DNA of 64,000 nucleotides from Lachnospiraceae bacterium (GCA_022794265.1 JAAWEK010000007.1:1-64000); one strand, 5' to 3'; positions 26,879 to 35,669 are shown, numbered from the stretch's first letter. The notes: generated from the sequence alone by a model not told the origin. Numbers and translations are program-made.

Positions 26879-28903
26879 ATGGTAACGAAAAAGTCAGACT
26901 TCCACTCTGACCGCAGGATGAGGAGGAGTCTCAATGGAAGAATATTGAGGAATAACACACTTAATATTTTGATATTGGTGGCAGTATGTTGTGTGATTAT
27001 GGTGCTTTCCATGCAGTCACTTGCCAACAGCATTTTGCTGGACAGTCTGCAGCCTATGGCCAGACAGTCGGCGAAGACTGTGGAGGCCAATATCCATATG
27101 CTTGCTGACCGGATGATTATGCTGGCAAGTGATTCAAGAATGAGCATAGTCAGTCATGTTGATGGTGCCGGGGAGACCTCTGAAACGGCAGCAGACAGTT
27201 GGGAGGCTGTTTTGACGGAGGCGGCAGAAATTTATGAATTTCATACGATTGCTTTGTATAATCTGAATGGCGTTCTTGTACAGGGAATAGGCAGCGCGCC
27301 TGATAAGTTGGAGGACAGTTTTTTTGCGCTGCTGCAGGAGACGGACAATCTGACTACCTATACAAAAACGGTCTTTCAGGATACGCTTGGCATTACGATG
27401 GGTATGCCGGTGAAAGAAGAAGGCGAGACAGTTTTTTATATGGTAGGCGTCTATAAATACGACGTCCTGAATGATGTGTTAAGCAGCATTAATATTGGTA
27501 AAAACGGTATGGCTTATATGGTTAACCGTGAGGGGATTGTAACGGGACATCCGGATCAGGAAAAGGTAAAATCAGGAGCCACGCTGCTTTCGCTGAGCGA
27601 GGGCAATGAGAAAGCCATAAAGAGAGTGACGACAGGGGAGACGGGAGCGACGGAATTTGACATTGACGGGCAGAAGATGCTGGTAGCGTTTTCACCTATC
27701 CGCGGCACGCAGTGGGCGCTTGTTATTCAAGTGCCAAAAGCAGACTATAATAATCTGATTAACCAGGCGATGGTAGTGGCGGGCGTATGTACGCTGGCGG
27801 TACTGATTATTTCCATTTTGGTGATTCTGCGGCTGGCGCGGTCCATTTCAAAGCCGGTGAAGAATGTGACGAGCCGGATGGTATCTCTCGCCGATGGCGA
27901 TCTGCACACAGAGGTGACGAATGTCAGATCCGGGGATGAACTGGAAGTGATGACCAGGACGCTTTCCGATACGGTAGAGAGCGTTAACCGGTACATATTG
28001 GATATCCATCAGGTATTGAGCGGGGTTGCGGACGGAAATCTGCAGATTGAACCGCAGGTGGAATACAAAGGGGACTTTACGCAGATTCATAACAGCCTCG
28101 GCAACATTCTACATTCCATGAATGAGACGATAACGGGCTTCCGCTCAGCGGCGACCCGGCTTGCAAGTATGGCGGACCAACTGAGCGGACAGTCAGGGCA
28201 GCTCCACGAGGCGTCTATGGAACAGAATCAGGCAACAGCGGCGCTGGTTGATGAGGTGACGCATGTGAAGGAGCAGCTTGCCGGCGTTACTGAGAGCAGC
28301 GGACAGACTCATACCATGACCGTTGAAATTATCAGAAAGGTGCAGGAAGCGAACAACCAGATGACCTCACTTTCCGAGGCCATGGATGACATTAGCGCCC
28401 ATGCACAGGAGATTACATCTATTGCCAAGTCGATTGATGACATCGCGTTCCAGACCAGTATTCTGGCCCTGAATGCGTCTGTGGAGGCGGCGCATGCCGG
28501 AAGCGCCGGCAAAGGATTTGCCGTTGTGGCGGAAGAGGTGAAAGATCTGGCAGGCAAAAGTGCGAAAGCGGCTCAAAGCGCGATGGAGATTGTGGAAAAT
28601 ACCAGAGCCGTTATTCAGACGGGCGTGGAGCTGAATGCCAGCACAGCGCAGTCCTTGCGGGCGATTTATGGTGTTTCTGCCGAGATTAGCGAAATCACAG
28701 ACCGGCTTGTGGATGCAGTACAGGGGCAGGAAAATGCGCTGATTATCATGGAGGAGCGGATTGCGACCATTTCCGATATTGCTGACAGGAATCTGCAGAA
28801 CGCAGGGGGAACCAGTCAGTCCAGCGGACTTCTGGCAAAAGAGGCTGAGGAACTTCAGGCGCAGGTGCACAAATTTGCTTTAAAGGAGGATTATGACATA
28901 TGA
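26879..28903 (+). CDS. Methyl-accepting chemotaxis protein with extracellular Cache-type sensor
   Basis: A transmembrane chemoreceptor of 674 residues. A positively charged N-tail, TM1 (NILILVAVCCVIMVLSM), an extracellular double-Cache-like sensor of about 250 residues (YMVNREGIVTGHPDQEKVKSGATL; FDIDGQKMLVAFSPIRGTQWALVIQVP), TM2 (VVAGVCTLAVLIISILVILRL), HAMP (ARSISKPVKNVTSRMVSLADGDL), then the signalling hairpin with the conserved tip DIAFQTSILALNASVEAAHAG and KGFAVVAEEVKDLA. The start at 26879 follows AAGGAG by ten bases; an in-frame ATG at 26834 has none. GC content and codon use are clearly higher than in flanking genes, suggesting transfer. No che or flagellar genes lie in the window. Its stop overlaps the next start by 4 bases. 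Confidence 0.92.
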   Translation: MVTKKSDFHSDRRMRRSLNGRILRNNTLNILILVAVCCVIMVLSMQSLANSILLDSLQPMARQSAKTVEANIHMLADRMIMLASDSRMSIVSHVDGAGETSETAADSWEAVLTEAAEIYEFHTIALYNLNGVLVQGIGSAPDKLEDSFFALLQETDNLTTYTKTVFQDTLGITMGMPVKEEGETVFYMVGVYKYDVLNDVLSSINIGKNGMAYMVNREGIVTGHPDQEKVKSGATLLSLSEGNEKAIKRVTTGETGATEFDIDGQKMLVAFSPIRGTQWALVIQVPKADYNNLINQAMVVAGVCTLAVLIISILVILRLARSISKPVKNVTSRMVSLADGDLHTEVTNVRSGDELEVMTRTLSDTVESVNRYILDIHQVLSGVADGNLQIEPQVEYKGDFTQIHNSLGNILHSMNETITGFRSAATRLASMADQLSGQSGQLHEASMEQNQATAALVDEVTHVKEQLAGVTESSGQTHTMTVEIIRKVQEANNQMTSLSEAMDDISAHAQEITSIAKSIDDIAFQTSILALNASVEAAHAGSAGKGFAVVAEEVKDLAGKSAKAAQSAMEIVENTRAVIQTGVELNASTAQSLRAIYGVSAEISEITDRLVDAVQGQENALIIMEERIATISDIADRNLQNAGGTSQSSGLLAKEAEELQAQVHKFALKEDYDI

Positions 28904-29340
28904 AACGGATGTTAAGCGTAGCGTTTATTCTGGCAGGTATGATGCTGCTGACGGCCTGCGGGGAACAGACAGGGCTTCAGGATGGCTATTACACTGCGCA
29001 GGCGAAAGAATTTCATCACGGCTGGAAAGAATATATTACGATTATGGTCAAAGGCGGCAACATTGTTTCTGTGGAATACAACGCAGAAAATGCCAGCGGT
29101 TTTATCAAGAGCTGGGATAGTTCATATATGCAGACAATGCTGCACAACACCGGTACATATCCGAACCAGTACACCCGCTATTACGCAGGACAGCTTTTAG
29201 ATGGACAGGGAGAGGAAGAGATTGACGCGCTGACAGGGGCAACTACCTCTTACGGATCTTTTCAGAAACTGGAGACCGCTGTCATAGAACAGGCAATGCA
29301 GGGAGATTCAAACATTGTCATTGTAGACACGGCGGATTGA
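28900..29340 (+). CDS. FMN-binding-domain lipoprotein, probably covalently flavinylated
   Basis: A 146-residue lipoprotein. The signal peptide ends in LTAC (Cys20). The mature part is a single FMN_bind-type domain: DGYYTAQAKEFHHGWKEYITIMVKGGNIVSVEYNAENASG and, near the end, DALTGATTS. TGATTS fits the motif in which a Thr receives FMN from an ApbE transferase in other proteins. ATG overlaps the stop of the chemoreceptor gene (ATGA) and AAGGAGG lies just upstream, so the two are translationally coupled. Extracellular electron transfer lipoproteins have this domain; here the pairing suggests a redox-sensing partner of the receptor. That role is inferred. It shares the higher GC content of the receptor gene. 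Confidence 0.82.
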   Translation: MKRMLSVAFILAGMMLLTACGEQTGLQDGYYTAQAKEFHHGWKEYITIMVKGGNIVSVEYNAENASGFIKSWDSSYMQTMLHNTGTYPNQYTRYYAGQLLDGQGEEEIDALTGATTSYGSFQKLETAVIEQAMQGDSNIVIVDTAD

Positions 29341-29414
29341 GTATCGGATTCGGTATGCCGGAGGGAACATGGAGAAACCGGATAGTTGTATGATATAAAG
29401 AAATCATAATGAAA

Positions 29415-29455
29415 AGAGTACAGGCTGGATTTACGCAACTGCCTGTACTTTTTTT
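29415..29455 (+). terminator. Intrinsic terminator after the chemoreceptor pair
   Basis: AGTACAGGC (29417-29425) and GCCTGTACT (29441-29449) form a perfect 9-bp stem followed by seven T. It closes the GC-rich pair. The remaining bases up to 29626 show nothing clear. Confidence 0.92.
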
Positions 29456-29626
29456 GTGTGCTGGAAAGTATGTGATTTGTAGATGCTGGCGGTATGTAAG
29501 TGTGGATAAATTTGAAAGTGAGATGTTTCCAGTATATCTGTTGAATTTGAAAACACAGAGTACAATAACAGTACGATATCAATTGAAGATTTATATGGTT
29601 TTGATACATAGGTTATGTGCCAAAAT

Positions 29627-30841
29627 CTATGGCTTCTGTATTTCATTGGCAAGTTCAAATCCTTTTTTTGATGCAACGACAGCGATAAACTCATTAATAA
29701 TCGCAGCAGCAATGGTACCCTGTACGATTTGCACAAGCTCTGGGACAGAAACCAGTGTTGAACAGATAATTCCGGTAAATACAAGAGAAACACCGGAGTG
29801 AGGCAATAGTGTAAGACCAAGATATTTGCAGACGGTATCCGGCATATGGGTAAACATTGCACCGCTTCTGGCACCAAAGTATTTTCCAATGGCTCTTGCT
29901 GCAATATAAATGAATGTATATAAGCCAGCCCCAAGTATCAGATGATAATCTAAAGGCGCGCCAAGATCGACGATAGCGGTGAGAAGGGCCAGGCCGAGAA
30001 TAGGGGAAAAGTAAAGATTGACCTTATCCAATTGTTCGGGTGTGAGCATGTTGGAAAACACAGCTGAAAAAGAAACGCCCATCAGCATATAATTCAGTGT
30101 GATGCCAGAAAAAAAACGGGTGTTTAATAACCATCCAATCATCATGGTAACTGTGATTCCACTGAGCAGTATTGCCAGTGTTCTGGCTTTTTCTCCAGAT
30201 TTCTGCAAGAGCAGTCCAACAGGAAAACCCACCGCAGTTCCAATCAGAACAGGCAGAAAGATCATGAAGGGAATCATGTACAGTGGGACTGCACCACTGG
30301 AAACCTCACGGGCAATCAGGGAATTTATGGTAAAAAAGATAACAATCCCCACTACATCATCTAATATGGTCATGGGAAGCAGCGTGTCGGTGACAGGCCC
30401 TTTCGCATGAAATTCATTGACAATGGACAGGGCAGGAGCTGGTGCGGTAGCAAGCGCAATTCCGCCAAAAACAAATGCAAGGTAAACAGGTACATTTGTC
30501 ACGGCAAAGAGAATGCCGAAGGCAAGGGAGACAATTGCAAAGGTACCAAGAGACTGTGTTAGCGTTGTGATGACAAGTGCTCTTCCAAAATGTTTCATCT
30601 TTTTCCATATCAGTTCGGAGCCGAGCATCAAGCCAAAGGCACACTGCATCCACATAAGGATTATTTTATACCAGCCTGTATCCAGAATACTCTGAGGCAG
30701 CAGTTTTATAGCGTGAGGGCCTAGCAGCATCCCAATGATTAGCCAGCCCAGTATAGAGGGCATTTTCAGTTTCGTCATCAGCTTTCCAGCTGCAAATGCC
30801 AGGACCAGAACTGTAATCCAACGTAAGATATCAATCGTCAT
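29627..30841 (-). CDS. Cation:proton antiporter (CPA2/KefB-like)
   Basis: A 404-residue integral membrane protein of the Na_H_Exchanger family with about 12 hydrophobic segments. The segment TILDDVVGIVIFF carries the paired Asp of the ion-binding site, and KMPSILGWLIIGMLLGPHAI is the typical N-terminal repeat. There is no cytosolic TrkA-N domain, so it is a short antiporter that would exchange Na+ or K+ for H+. The start at 30841 has AAAGGAG upstream within the end of the TetR gene; the stop of that gene lies one base before this ATG, so translation is coupled. It is expected to be repressed by the TetR protein. Confidence 0.87.
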   Translation of the reverse strand: MTIDILRWITVLVLAFAAGKLMTKLKMPSILGWLIIGMLLGPHAIKLLPQSILDTGWYKIILMWMQCAFGLMLGSELIWKKMKHFGRALVITTLTQSLGTFAIVSLAFGILFAVTNVPVYLAFVFGGIALATAPAPALSIVNEFHAKGPVTDTLLPMTILDDVVGIVIFFTINSLIAREVSSGAVPLYMIPFMIFLPVLIGTAVGFPVGLLLQKSGEKARTLAILLSGITVTMMIGWLLNTRFFSGITLNYMLMGVSFSAVFSNMLTPEQLDKVNLYFSPILGLALLTAIVDLGAPLDYHLILGAGLYTFIYIAARAIGKYFGARSGAMFTHMPDTVCKYLGLTLLPHSGVSLVFTGIICSTLVSVPELVQIVQGTIAAAIINEFIAVVASKKGFELANEIQKP

Positions 30842-30842
30842 T

Positions 30843-31448
30843 TTAATGGTCTCCTTTCGCAATCCCATACAACATGAAGTCTAATAGTTGTGGGAGTATT
30901 TTTTCATGCAATTCCATTTTTTCTTCCAGTGCAGTATTGTAGAAAGCTGGGCTGCTGAAATAACCGTTGAGCATTGTCTGTATCATGTGAAAATAAGAAA
31001 CAGCATCATCTCTTGCGACTGTATCCCGCAGAGTAACGGCATCCAGCATTTTGCTGACCATCTGCTCATTCAGTATGGTGAATTCCGAAATGGCCGGAAT
31101 GATTTCTTCAATTAAATGGGCGGGAGGACTGAGCAGCGCCTCAAAGAAAATATGTGCTTCATCAGGATAAAGGGAAAAAGTATCCATACGGGCAGTCAGG
31201 TAGATTTCCGGATGTTCTGTAACGCCTTGTTCACGGATATGTTGTATCAGCTTTTTACAACTGAGGTTCAGGCATGTCAGGTACAGATCATCTTTCCCTT
31301 TGAAATTGTGGTAGATAAGTCCCTTATTGATGCCGGTTTTACAGATATTGTTTATGGTTCCGCCGGTGTATCCATTTTTACCGAATTCGTTTAGGGCAGT
31401 TTCGATAATCTTTGTAACTGTAAGCTCTGTTTTATCACTTTTCTTCAT
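30843..31448 (-). CDS. TetR/AcrR-family transcriptional regulator
   Basis: A 201-residue repressor. The N-terminal helix-turn-helix is typical of TetR (KIIETALNEFGKNGYTGGTINNICKTGINKGLIYHNFKGKDDLYLTCL); the C-terminal half is a helical ligand-binding region with no assignable ligand. It is the first gene of an operon with the antiporter and has its own palindromic operator over the promoter (31491-31523), which points to autoregulation with release by a stress or ligand. Confidence 0.92.
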   Translation of the reverse strand: MKKSDKTELTVTKIIETALNEFGKNGYTGGTINNICKTGINKGLIYHNFKGKDDLYLTCLNLSCKKLIQHIREQGVTEHPEIYLTARMDTFSLYPDEAHIFFEALLSPPAHLIEEIIPAISEFTILNEQMVSKMLDAVTLRDTVARDDAVSYFHMIQTMLNGYFSSPAFYNTALEEKMELHEKILPQLLDFMLYGIAKGDH

Positions 31449-31490
31449 AATGATATCTCCATGTTTATTATTAACTAATTAATTTATAAT

Positions 31491-31523
31491 ATTATAACTA
31501 TTATTGACTGGTTAGTCAATAAT
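31491..31523 (-). promoter_or_regulatory. Promoter and TetR-type operator of the TetR-antiporter operon
   Basis: On the minus strand TTGACT (31519-31514) and a perfect TATAAT (31496-31491) are 17 bases apart. The -35 box sits inside a perfect inverted repeat, ATTATTGACT (31500-31509) and AGTCAATAAT (31514-31523), with a 4-base centre. The size and placement fit a TetR-family operator that blocks RNA polymerase. Confidence 0.88.
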
Positions 31524-31601
31524 ATATTTATTTTTAAAGGGAGGTGTCTCACAGACTGTCATATACCATTCAGGTGACGATTGCTCAGAAAAAAAGCGGC
31601 G

Positions 31602-31630
31602 TTGACAATGGAGGACATTGAATTTAAAAT
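31602..31630 (+). promoter_or_regulatory. Promoter upstream of the MATE-like gene
   Basis: TTGACA (31602-31607) and TAAAAT (31625-31630) are 17 bases apart, leaving a leader of about 90 bases before the start at 31725. Confidence 0.7.
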
Positions 31631-31724
31631 ACATTAGTACAATAAAATAGCCGGGACCGTATGGAAATATTTAGTACAAAAATATAAAAAGGAGATATAA
31701 TTAAGGTAAAAAGCGAGGGATATT

Positions 31725-32981
31725 ATGCAGAAAAAAAGAGATATAAAAGTTTTTTTGAGTTTGGTTTTATGGATGATACTACCATCTGTCTATTTATTGC
31801 TCCGGATGAATATTGTATCAGTAAATAATGTAGATATTAATATATTGGGTCAGATGGAATGGTTTGATTTGATGGACGAGATTATTACGACTGCTTTTAT
31901 TACGCCATTGTATTTTCTTCTTAAAAACAAAGAATCCGGGAAAAATGGTTTTACATTCCTATTGTCATTTGGGGTGTACTTTCTTTTTACATTAATAATT
32001 TCAATATATATCGGTAACATATCAGCTTTTATGAATGCGGAAGCGGCGGAGAAATATCTCTTGCTGCAGTCAATATCTATGCTGATAGCCTTTATCGGGG
32101 GATTTGCAAATTTATTATTTATACTGTATGGTCAATATAATTACATAGTATTATTTACCATGATTAAATTACTTTTATTGTCATTATTTGATTATTTAAT
32201 GATACCGGTATTTAAAGATTTAGGTGCATCCTATTCAGAAATTATTGTCAATACGTGTATAGCAATCTTATCACTGTACATCATTCTGAAAAAGAAATAT
32301 ATTACATTTACTGTCTGTGGCAAAGGTTTTTTACGCTCATGGTCAAAAATAGGTTTCTTTTCCGGATTACAGATATTTTTAGATAATTTTATCTATGGTT
32401 TTATTGTCTGCCGCATGGTGAATGCGGTTTTGGAATCGGGAAACTATTGGATTGCAAATAATTTTGTATGGGGCTGGTTATTGGTACCGGTTACCTGTCT
32501 GGCACAGATTATTCAGAAGAATTCGCTGACCGATATTAAATTTCATAATGTCTGGAAATATGTCTGTGTGATTTTATCTGTATGGGGTATTACAATACCT
32601 TTTTGGAGATTTTTTATACATGATATTATGGGAATCAGCAATGACAAAGATATTTTGAATATACTATATGTTTTGGTACCATATTATGTATGCTATATCA
32701 TTGCTGCTATGATAGATGGGTGGTTTGTTTCCAAAGGAAAAACTGTTTATATATTTATTAATTCGGTCATTGTCAACATTGTATATTATGGAATTATGTA
32801 TGGTTTATTTAAAAGAGATGTATTTGTTTTAAATATACATTTTATCATTCATTTGTTTGGACTGGGTATGGTGGTTCATATGATAATTTCAATCCTGTTG
32901 TATTTTAGCGAAACACATTTCTATTTATTTTCGCATGGGGAAGGGGGGAGTGGACAGAATATACATAAAAAGGATATGTAA
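31725..32981 (+). CDS. MATE-family-like membrane transporter
   Basis: A 418-residue integral membrane protein with about 12 hydrophobic segments. Its layout and the segment around FSGLQIFLDNFIYGFIVCRMVNAVLESGNYWIANNFVWGW resemble Na+-driven multidrug efflux (MATE) proteins, though the family match is only moderate. It would export cationic or amphipathic compounds. GCGAGGG lies five bases before ATG. It is followed by a separate XRE regulator gene with its own upstream repeats. Confidence 0.65.
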   Translation: MQKKRDIKVFLSLVLWMILPSVYLLLRMNIVSVNNVDINILGQMEWFDLMDEIITTAFITPLYFLLKNKESGKNGFTFLLSFGVYFLFTLIISIYIGNISAFMNAEAAEKYLLLQSISMLIAFIGGFANLLFILYGQYNYIVLFTMIKLLLLSLFDYLMIPVFKDLGASYSEIIVNTCIAILSLYIILKKKYITFTVCGKGFLRSWSKIGFFSGLQIFLDNFIYGFIVCRMVNAVLESGNYWIANNFVWGWLLVPVTCLAQIIQKNSLTDIKFHNVWKYVCVILSVWGITIPFWRFFIHDIMGISNDKDILNILYVLVPYYVCYIIAAMIDGWFVSKGKTVYIFINSVIVNIVYYGIMYGLFKRDVFVLNIHFIIHLFGLGMVVHMIISILLYFSETHFYLFSHGEGGSGQNIHKKDM

Positions 32982-33041
32982 TATTTATGTTAAAAAATCG
33001 TAAAATATATAAAATTAATCAATATACAGGCGTTAATAATA

Positions 33042-33085
33042 GGACATTGTATCTTTTTCAACTATACATCGTATAGACAATGTCC
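33042..33085. promoter_or_regulatory. Nested inverted repeats before the XRE regulator
   Basis: GGACATTGT (33042-33050) and ACAATGTCC (33077-33085) form a perfect 9-bp inverted repeat. Inside lies a second, CTATAC (33062-33067) and GTATAG (33071-33076). They are placed 27 bases before the regulator start and suit an autoregulatory operator or an RNA stem in the 5' leader. Confidence 0.55.
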
Positions 33086-33111
33086 GAACCAGAAAAAGAG
33101 AAAGGTGTATA

Positions 33112-33522
33112 TTGAGATTAATTATGGAAAGAACAATAGCAAAATGGGAAACAGGAAAACGTTTGAGGAAACTGAGGGAAGCACTGGAATACACACAGGA
33201 AGAAATGGCAGAACTGTTGGAAATATCTGTTACATTGTACAAAAAGATGGAAAACGGAAATTATAACATATCAATTCGAACCATGCGTCGTCTGAAAAAA
33301 GTAACCGGTGTCTCTATTGACCATTTAATGTTTGGAGACAGGAAATCCTTTGATGAGATTTGGAGGTTGTTGCAGGATTCCAATAATGAAGTCAAAATGA
33401 AACTTTTGTTACGCTTAATCGTATACTTTGGAAATGACAGTCGGGAGTGCTTTGTGGAACAAAAGAGTGAAGAGAATTATTCAAAGATGCTGGATGAGTG
33501 GGTAACAGATATATTTAAATAA
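33112..33522 (+). CDS. XRE-family helix-turn-helix regulator
   Basis: A 136-residue DNA-binding protein. The HTH_3 domain runs from about residue 15 to 70 (RLRKLREALEYTQEEMAELLEISVTLYKKMENGNYNISIRTMRRLKKVTGVSIDHLMFG); the C-terminal half is helical and unassigned. The start is TTG at 33112: AAAGG lies six bases upstream, whereas the in-frame ATG at 33124 is too far from it. Inverted repeats directly upstream suggest autoregulation. The target genes are unknown; the MATE-like gene upstream is a candidate. Confidence 0.85.
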   Translation: MRLIMERTIAKWETGKRLRKLREALEYTQEEMAELLEISVTLYKKMENGNYNISIRTMRRLKKVTGVSIDHLMFGDRKSFDEIWRLLQDSNNEVKMKLLLRLIVYFGNDSRECFVEQKSEENYSKMLDEWVTDIFK

Positions 33523-33542
33523 AGTGAGAAGGTATAAAAATA

Positions 33543-33582
33543 ACGGGACAGTTCGTTGGATAGAACTGTTCCGTTTCTTTTT
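33543..33582 (+). terminator. Intrinsic terminator between convergent genes, possibly bidirectional
   Basis: ACGGGACAGTTC (33543-33554) pairs with GAACTGTTCCGT (33563-33574) with one G-T pair, followed by TTCTTTTT. The upstream side is A-rich (ATAAAAATAACGGG), so on the minus strand the same stem is followed by a T-rich tract and could also end the gene at 33588. Confidence 0.88.
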
Positions 33583-33587
33583 ATGTA

Positions 33588-34121
33588 TTAACGTTCTTTG
33601 GAAAAAGGGTCTTCTTTTGCAGGTTTTACCTGTACCTCAAAGCCTTCTTTTATTGAGCCGCTGATTTTTACAAAGAAATCAGTATCTGTTTTTTTTACAA
33701 AAAAGACTATTTTATCGTTGTCTTCCACAATTTGTGCAGGCAAATTGCTGTAAACCTGATATTCCCAGGAAAGCTTATCGGTTACATCTTTTTTTGCAGC
33801 AGCCAGAATGTCATTGGCATAAATATAATTTACTATTTCATTTTCATCTGTAACAGATGTTATCATATTCGGATTTTCACTGGATGACGCTTCTGATGAG
33901 ACAGGGTTTTTAGCAGATACATAATCATTTAGTGCGGTTGAAATTGCATGTTCAATAGTTGCTGCATTTGAAATATCTACATCTTTTGTTCGTGAAGCGT
34001 TATTCGCATCGCCATAGACAATCCATAAAGTGAAAAATAGGATAAATAATATAGCTTCAAATGTAAAAATTATTACAATGCTTTTTTTTCGGGTAATAAA
34101 TTCTTTAAAGTTCATACTCAT
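33588..34121 (-). CDS. Single-pass membrane-anchored extracytoplasmic protein, unknown function
   Basis: A 177-residue protein with a short basic N-terminus, one membrane span (about 14-36, SIVIIFTFEAILFILFFTLWIVYG) and an extracytoplasmic domain with a Ser-rich loop (SSEASSSENP). I recognise no family. GAGG four bases upstream supports the start at 34121; MNFKEF two codons on is equally plausible. It lies between the XRE gene and the SleB-domain gene, divergent from the latter. Confidence 0.7.
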   Translation of the reverse strand: MSMNFKEFITRKKSIVIIFTFEAILFILFFTLWIVYGDANNASRTKDVDISNAATIEHAISTALNDYVSAKNPVSSEASSSENPNMITSVTDENEIVNYIYANDILAAAKKDVTDKLSWEYQVYSNLPAQIVEDNDKIVFFVKKTDTDFFVKISGSIKEGFEVQVKPAKEDPFSKER

Positions 34122-34251
34122 TATACCTCATCTTGCGTCCAAAGTTTGTTTAAACATATTATGCCACATAATTAACATAATTTCAATAGCATTGAAATTA
34201 TCAGGAGCCGATATACCCTGTATTGAAATTTTTACCGATTAAAATTTTTTC

Positions 34252-34280
34252 TTGCAAACCGGCCGTATAATTGATAGAAT
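34252..34280 (+). promoter_or_regulatory. Promoter of the coiled-coil hydrolase gene
   Basis: TTGCAA (34252-34257) and TAGAAT (34275-34280) are 17 bases apart, 50 bases before the start codon. Confidence 0.6.
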
Positions 34281-34330
34281 AAACAGGAAAATTGCAGACA
34301 GGCTGTTAATGAAAGAAAGAGAATGATTGT

Positions 34331-35617
34331 ATGAAAAAAAAATACATAAGCACGATACTTTTTTCCTTCATTATTATAATATTTGTAATATTATATTCAC
34401 AGGTAGGGAAAGCATCCGGAAATATATCGGATTTGGAGAGCGAAAAAGAAGCAAATGAACAAAGTCAGTCCATGTATGAAGAGCAGGCTTCCAATCTGCA
34501 GGAATCCAAAACGGCATTGGAAAATCTTGTATCAGGTCTGAATTCCGAACTGGCAGTTATTAATGAAAAGCTGTCAGGAATCCGAAACCGGATAGCGGAG
34601 AAAGAGGCGGAGCTGGTACAGACCCGGCAGGAGCTGGATGAGGCAAAAGAACAGGAATCCCAGCAGTATCAGGATATGAAAAAGCGAATCCAGTATATGT
34701 TTGAAATGGGAGATACTTCTTATATAGAGATATTGTTATCCAAGGGAAGCATTGCGGATAATCTTAACCGGGCAGAGTTTGTTTCGGAACTGGTAAAATA
34801 TGACAGGCGTATGCTGCAGGAATATAAGAATACGAAACAATCCATAACCGAGAAAGAGTCCAAATGTCTGACCGATCAGGCTGAACTGGAAAAATTACAG
34901 AGTGAAGCACAGGAGCAGCAGATGCTGATTTCGGCAAAAATTTCGGATACCAATGAGCGTATTAAAGCTTATGCGGCAGATATTGCAGAAGCTGAGAGGG
35001 CGGCGCTGGAATATGAGAAGCAGGTGGAAAGAAATCAGCAGGCCATTGATGATGAGTCCAGACGGATTGAGGAATCCAGCATTCTGGAGGCAGAAAGTAT
35101 TGAGCGGGCCAGAAAGGAACGGGAAAGCAGAGAGCAGGCCAGCAGGGAACAAGCCAGCAGGGAGCAGAACCAGACCAGAGAGACGGTTACCGATGAAAAC
35201 GGAAATATAGTGACTGAAGAGACCACGGAACCTTATGAGGAAACCACCAGTCCATATGAAAATAATTATGTTGCAGGTGAAAAAGATCTGGATATGCTGG
35301 CAGCATTGATTGAATGTGAAGCCGGAGACCAGAGCTATTACGGAATGCTGTGTGTGGGCGCAGTGGTAATGAACCGGATTAACAGCACCAGATTTCCGAA
35401 TACATTATATGAAGTGATATATCAGCCGTATCAGTTTACGCCGGTAACGGTCAGCAATCGTTTTTCACTGGTTCTTGCCAGAGGAGCCAATGAAACCTGT
35501 TACAGAGCGGCCAGAGAAGTTCTGGAAGAAGGAAAGATTGTCGGCAGCTGGTTATTCTTCCGGATGAATGACGGTTCCAGAGAAGGAGAGATTATTGGAG
35601 ACCATGTGTTTTATTAA
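34331..35617 (+). CDS. Exported coiled-coil cell-wall hydrolase with SleB-type C-terminal domain
   Basis: A 428-residue secreted or anchored protein. A hydrophobic signal (about 6-24) is followed by a long coiled coil (about 35-275) of PcsB/CwlO type, with the hallmark turn YIEILLSKGSIADNLNRAEFVSELVKYDRRML, then a Glu/Ser/Arg-rich hinge, a Thr/Glu linker and a C-terminal Hydrolase_2 (SleB) domain: LAALIECEAGDQSYYGMLCVGAVVMNRINSTRFPNTLYEVIYQPYQF, in which the Glu of ECEA is the likely catalytic acid. In CwlO and PcsB the coiled coil is the regulatory arm contacted by FtsEX; here the hydrolase is a lytic-transglycosylase-like SleB domain in place of NlpC/P60 or CHAP. The start at 34331 has a weak GAAAGAGAATG-type site. 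No terminator is obvious downstream. Confidence 0.83.
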   Translation: MKKKYISTILFSFIIIIFVILYSQVGKASGNISDLESEKEANEQSQSMYEEQASNLQESKTALENLVSGLNSELAVINEKLSGIRNRIAEKEAELVQTRQELDEAKEQESQQYQDMKKRIQYMFEMGDTSYIEILLSKGSIADNLNRAEFVSELVKYDRRMLQEYKNTKQSITEKESKCLTDQAELEKLQSEAQEQQMLISAKISDTNERIKAYAADIAEAERAALEYEKQVERNQQAIDDESRRIEESSILEAESIERARKERESREQASREQASREQNQTRETVTDENGNIVTEETTEPYEETTSPYENNYVAGEKDLDMLAALIECEAGDQSYYGMLCVGAVVMNRINSTRFPNTLYEVIYQPYQFTPVTVSNRFSLVLARGANETCYRAAREVLEEGKIVGSWLFFRMNDGSREGEIIGDHVFY

Positions 35618-35669
35618 TAATTGATTATGGAAAAGAATTGGACAGAGCATTTCTTTGTTAAAAAAAAGG

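Noticed and set aside
31543-31624. 24-codon frame starting with GTG after GGGAGG upstream of the MATE-like gene
   Set aside because: It covers the -35 and spacer of the MATE-like promoter, has no recognisable product and no support beyond one RBS-like sequence.
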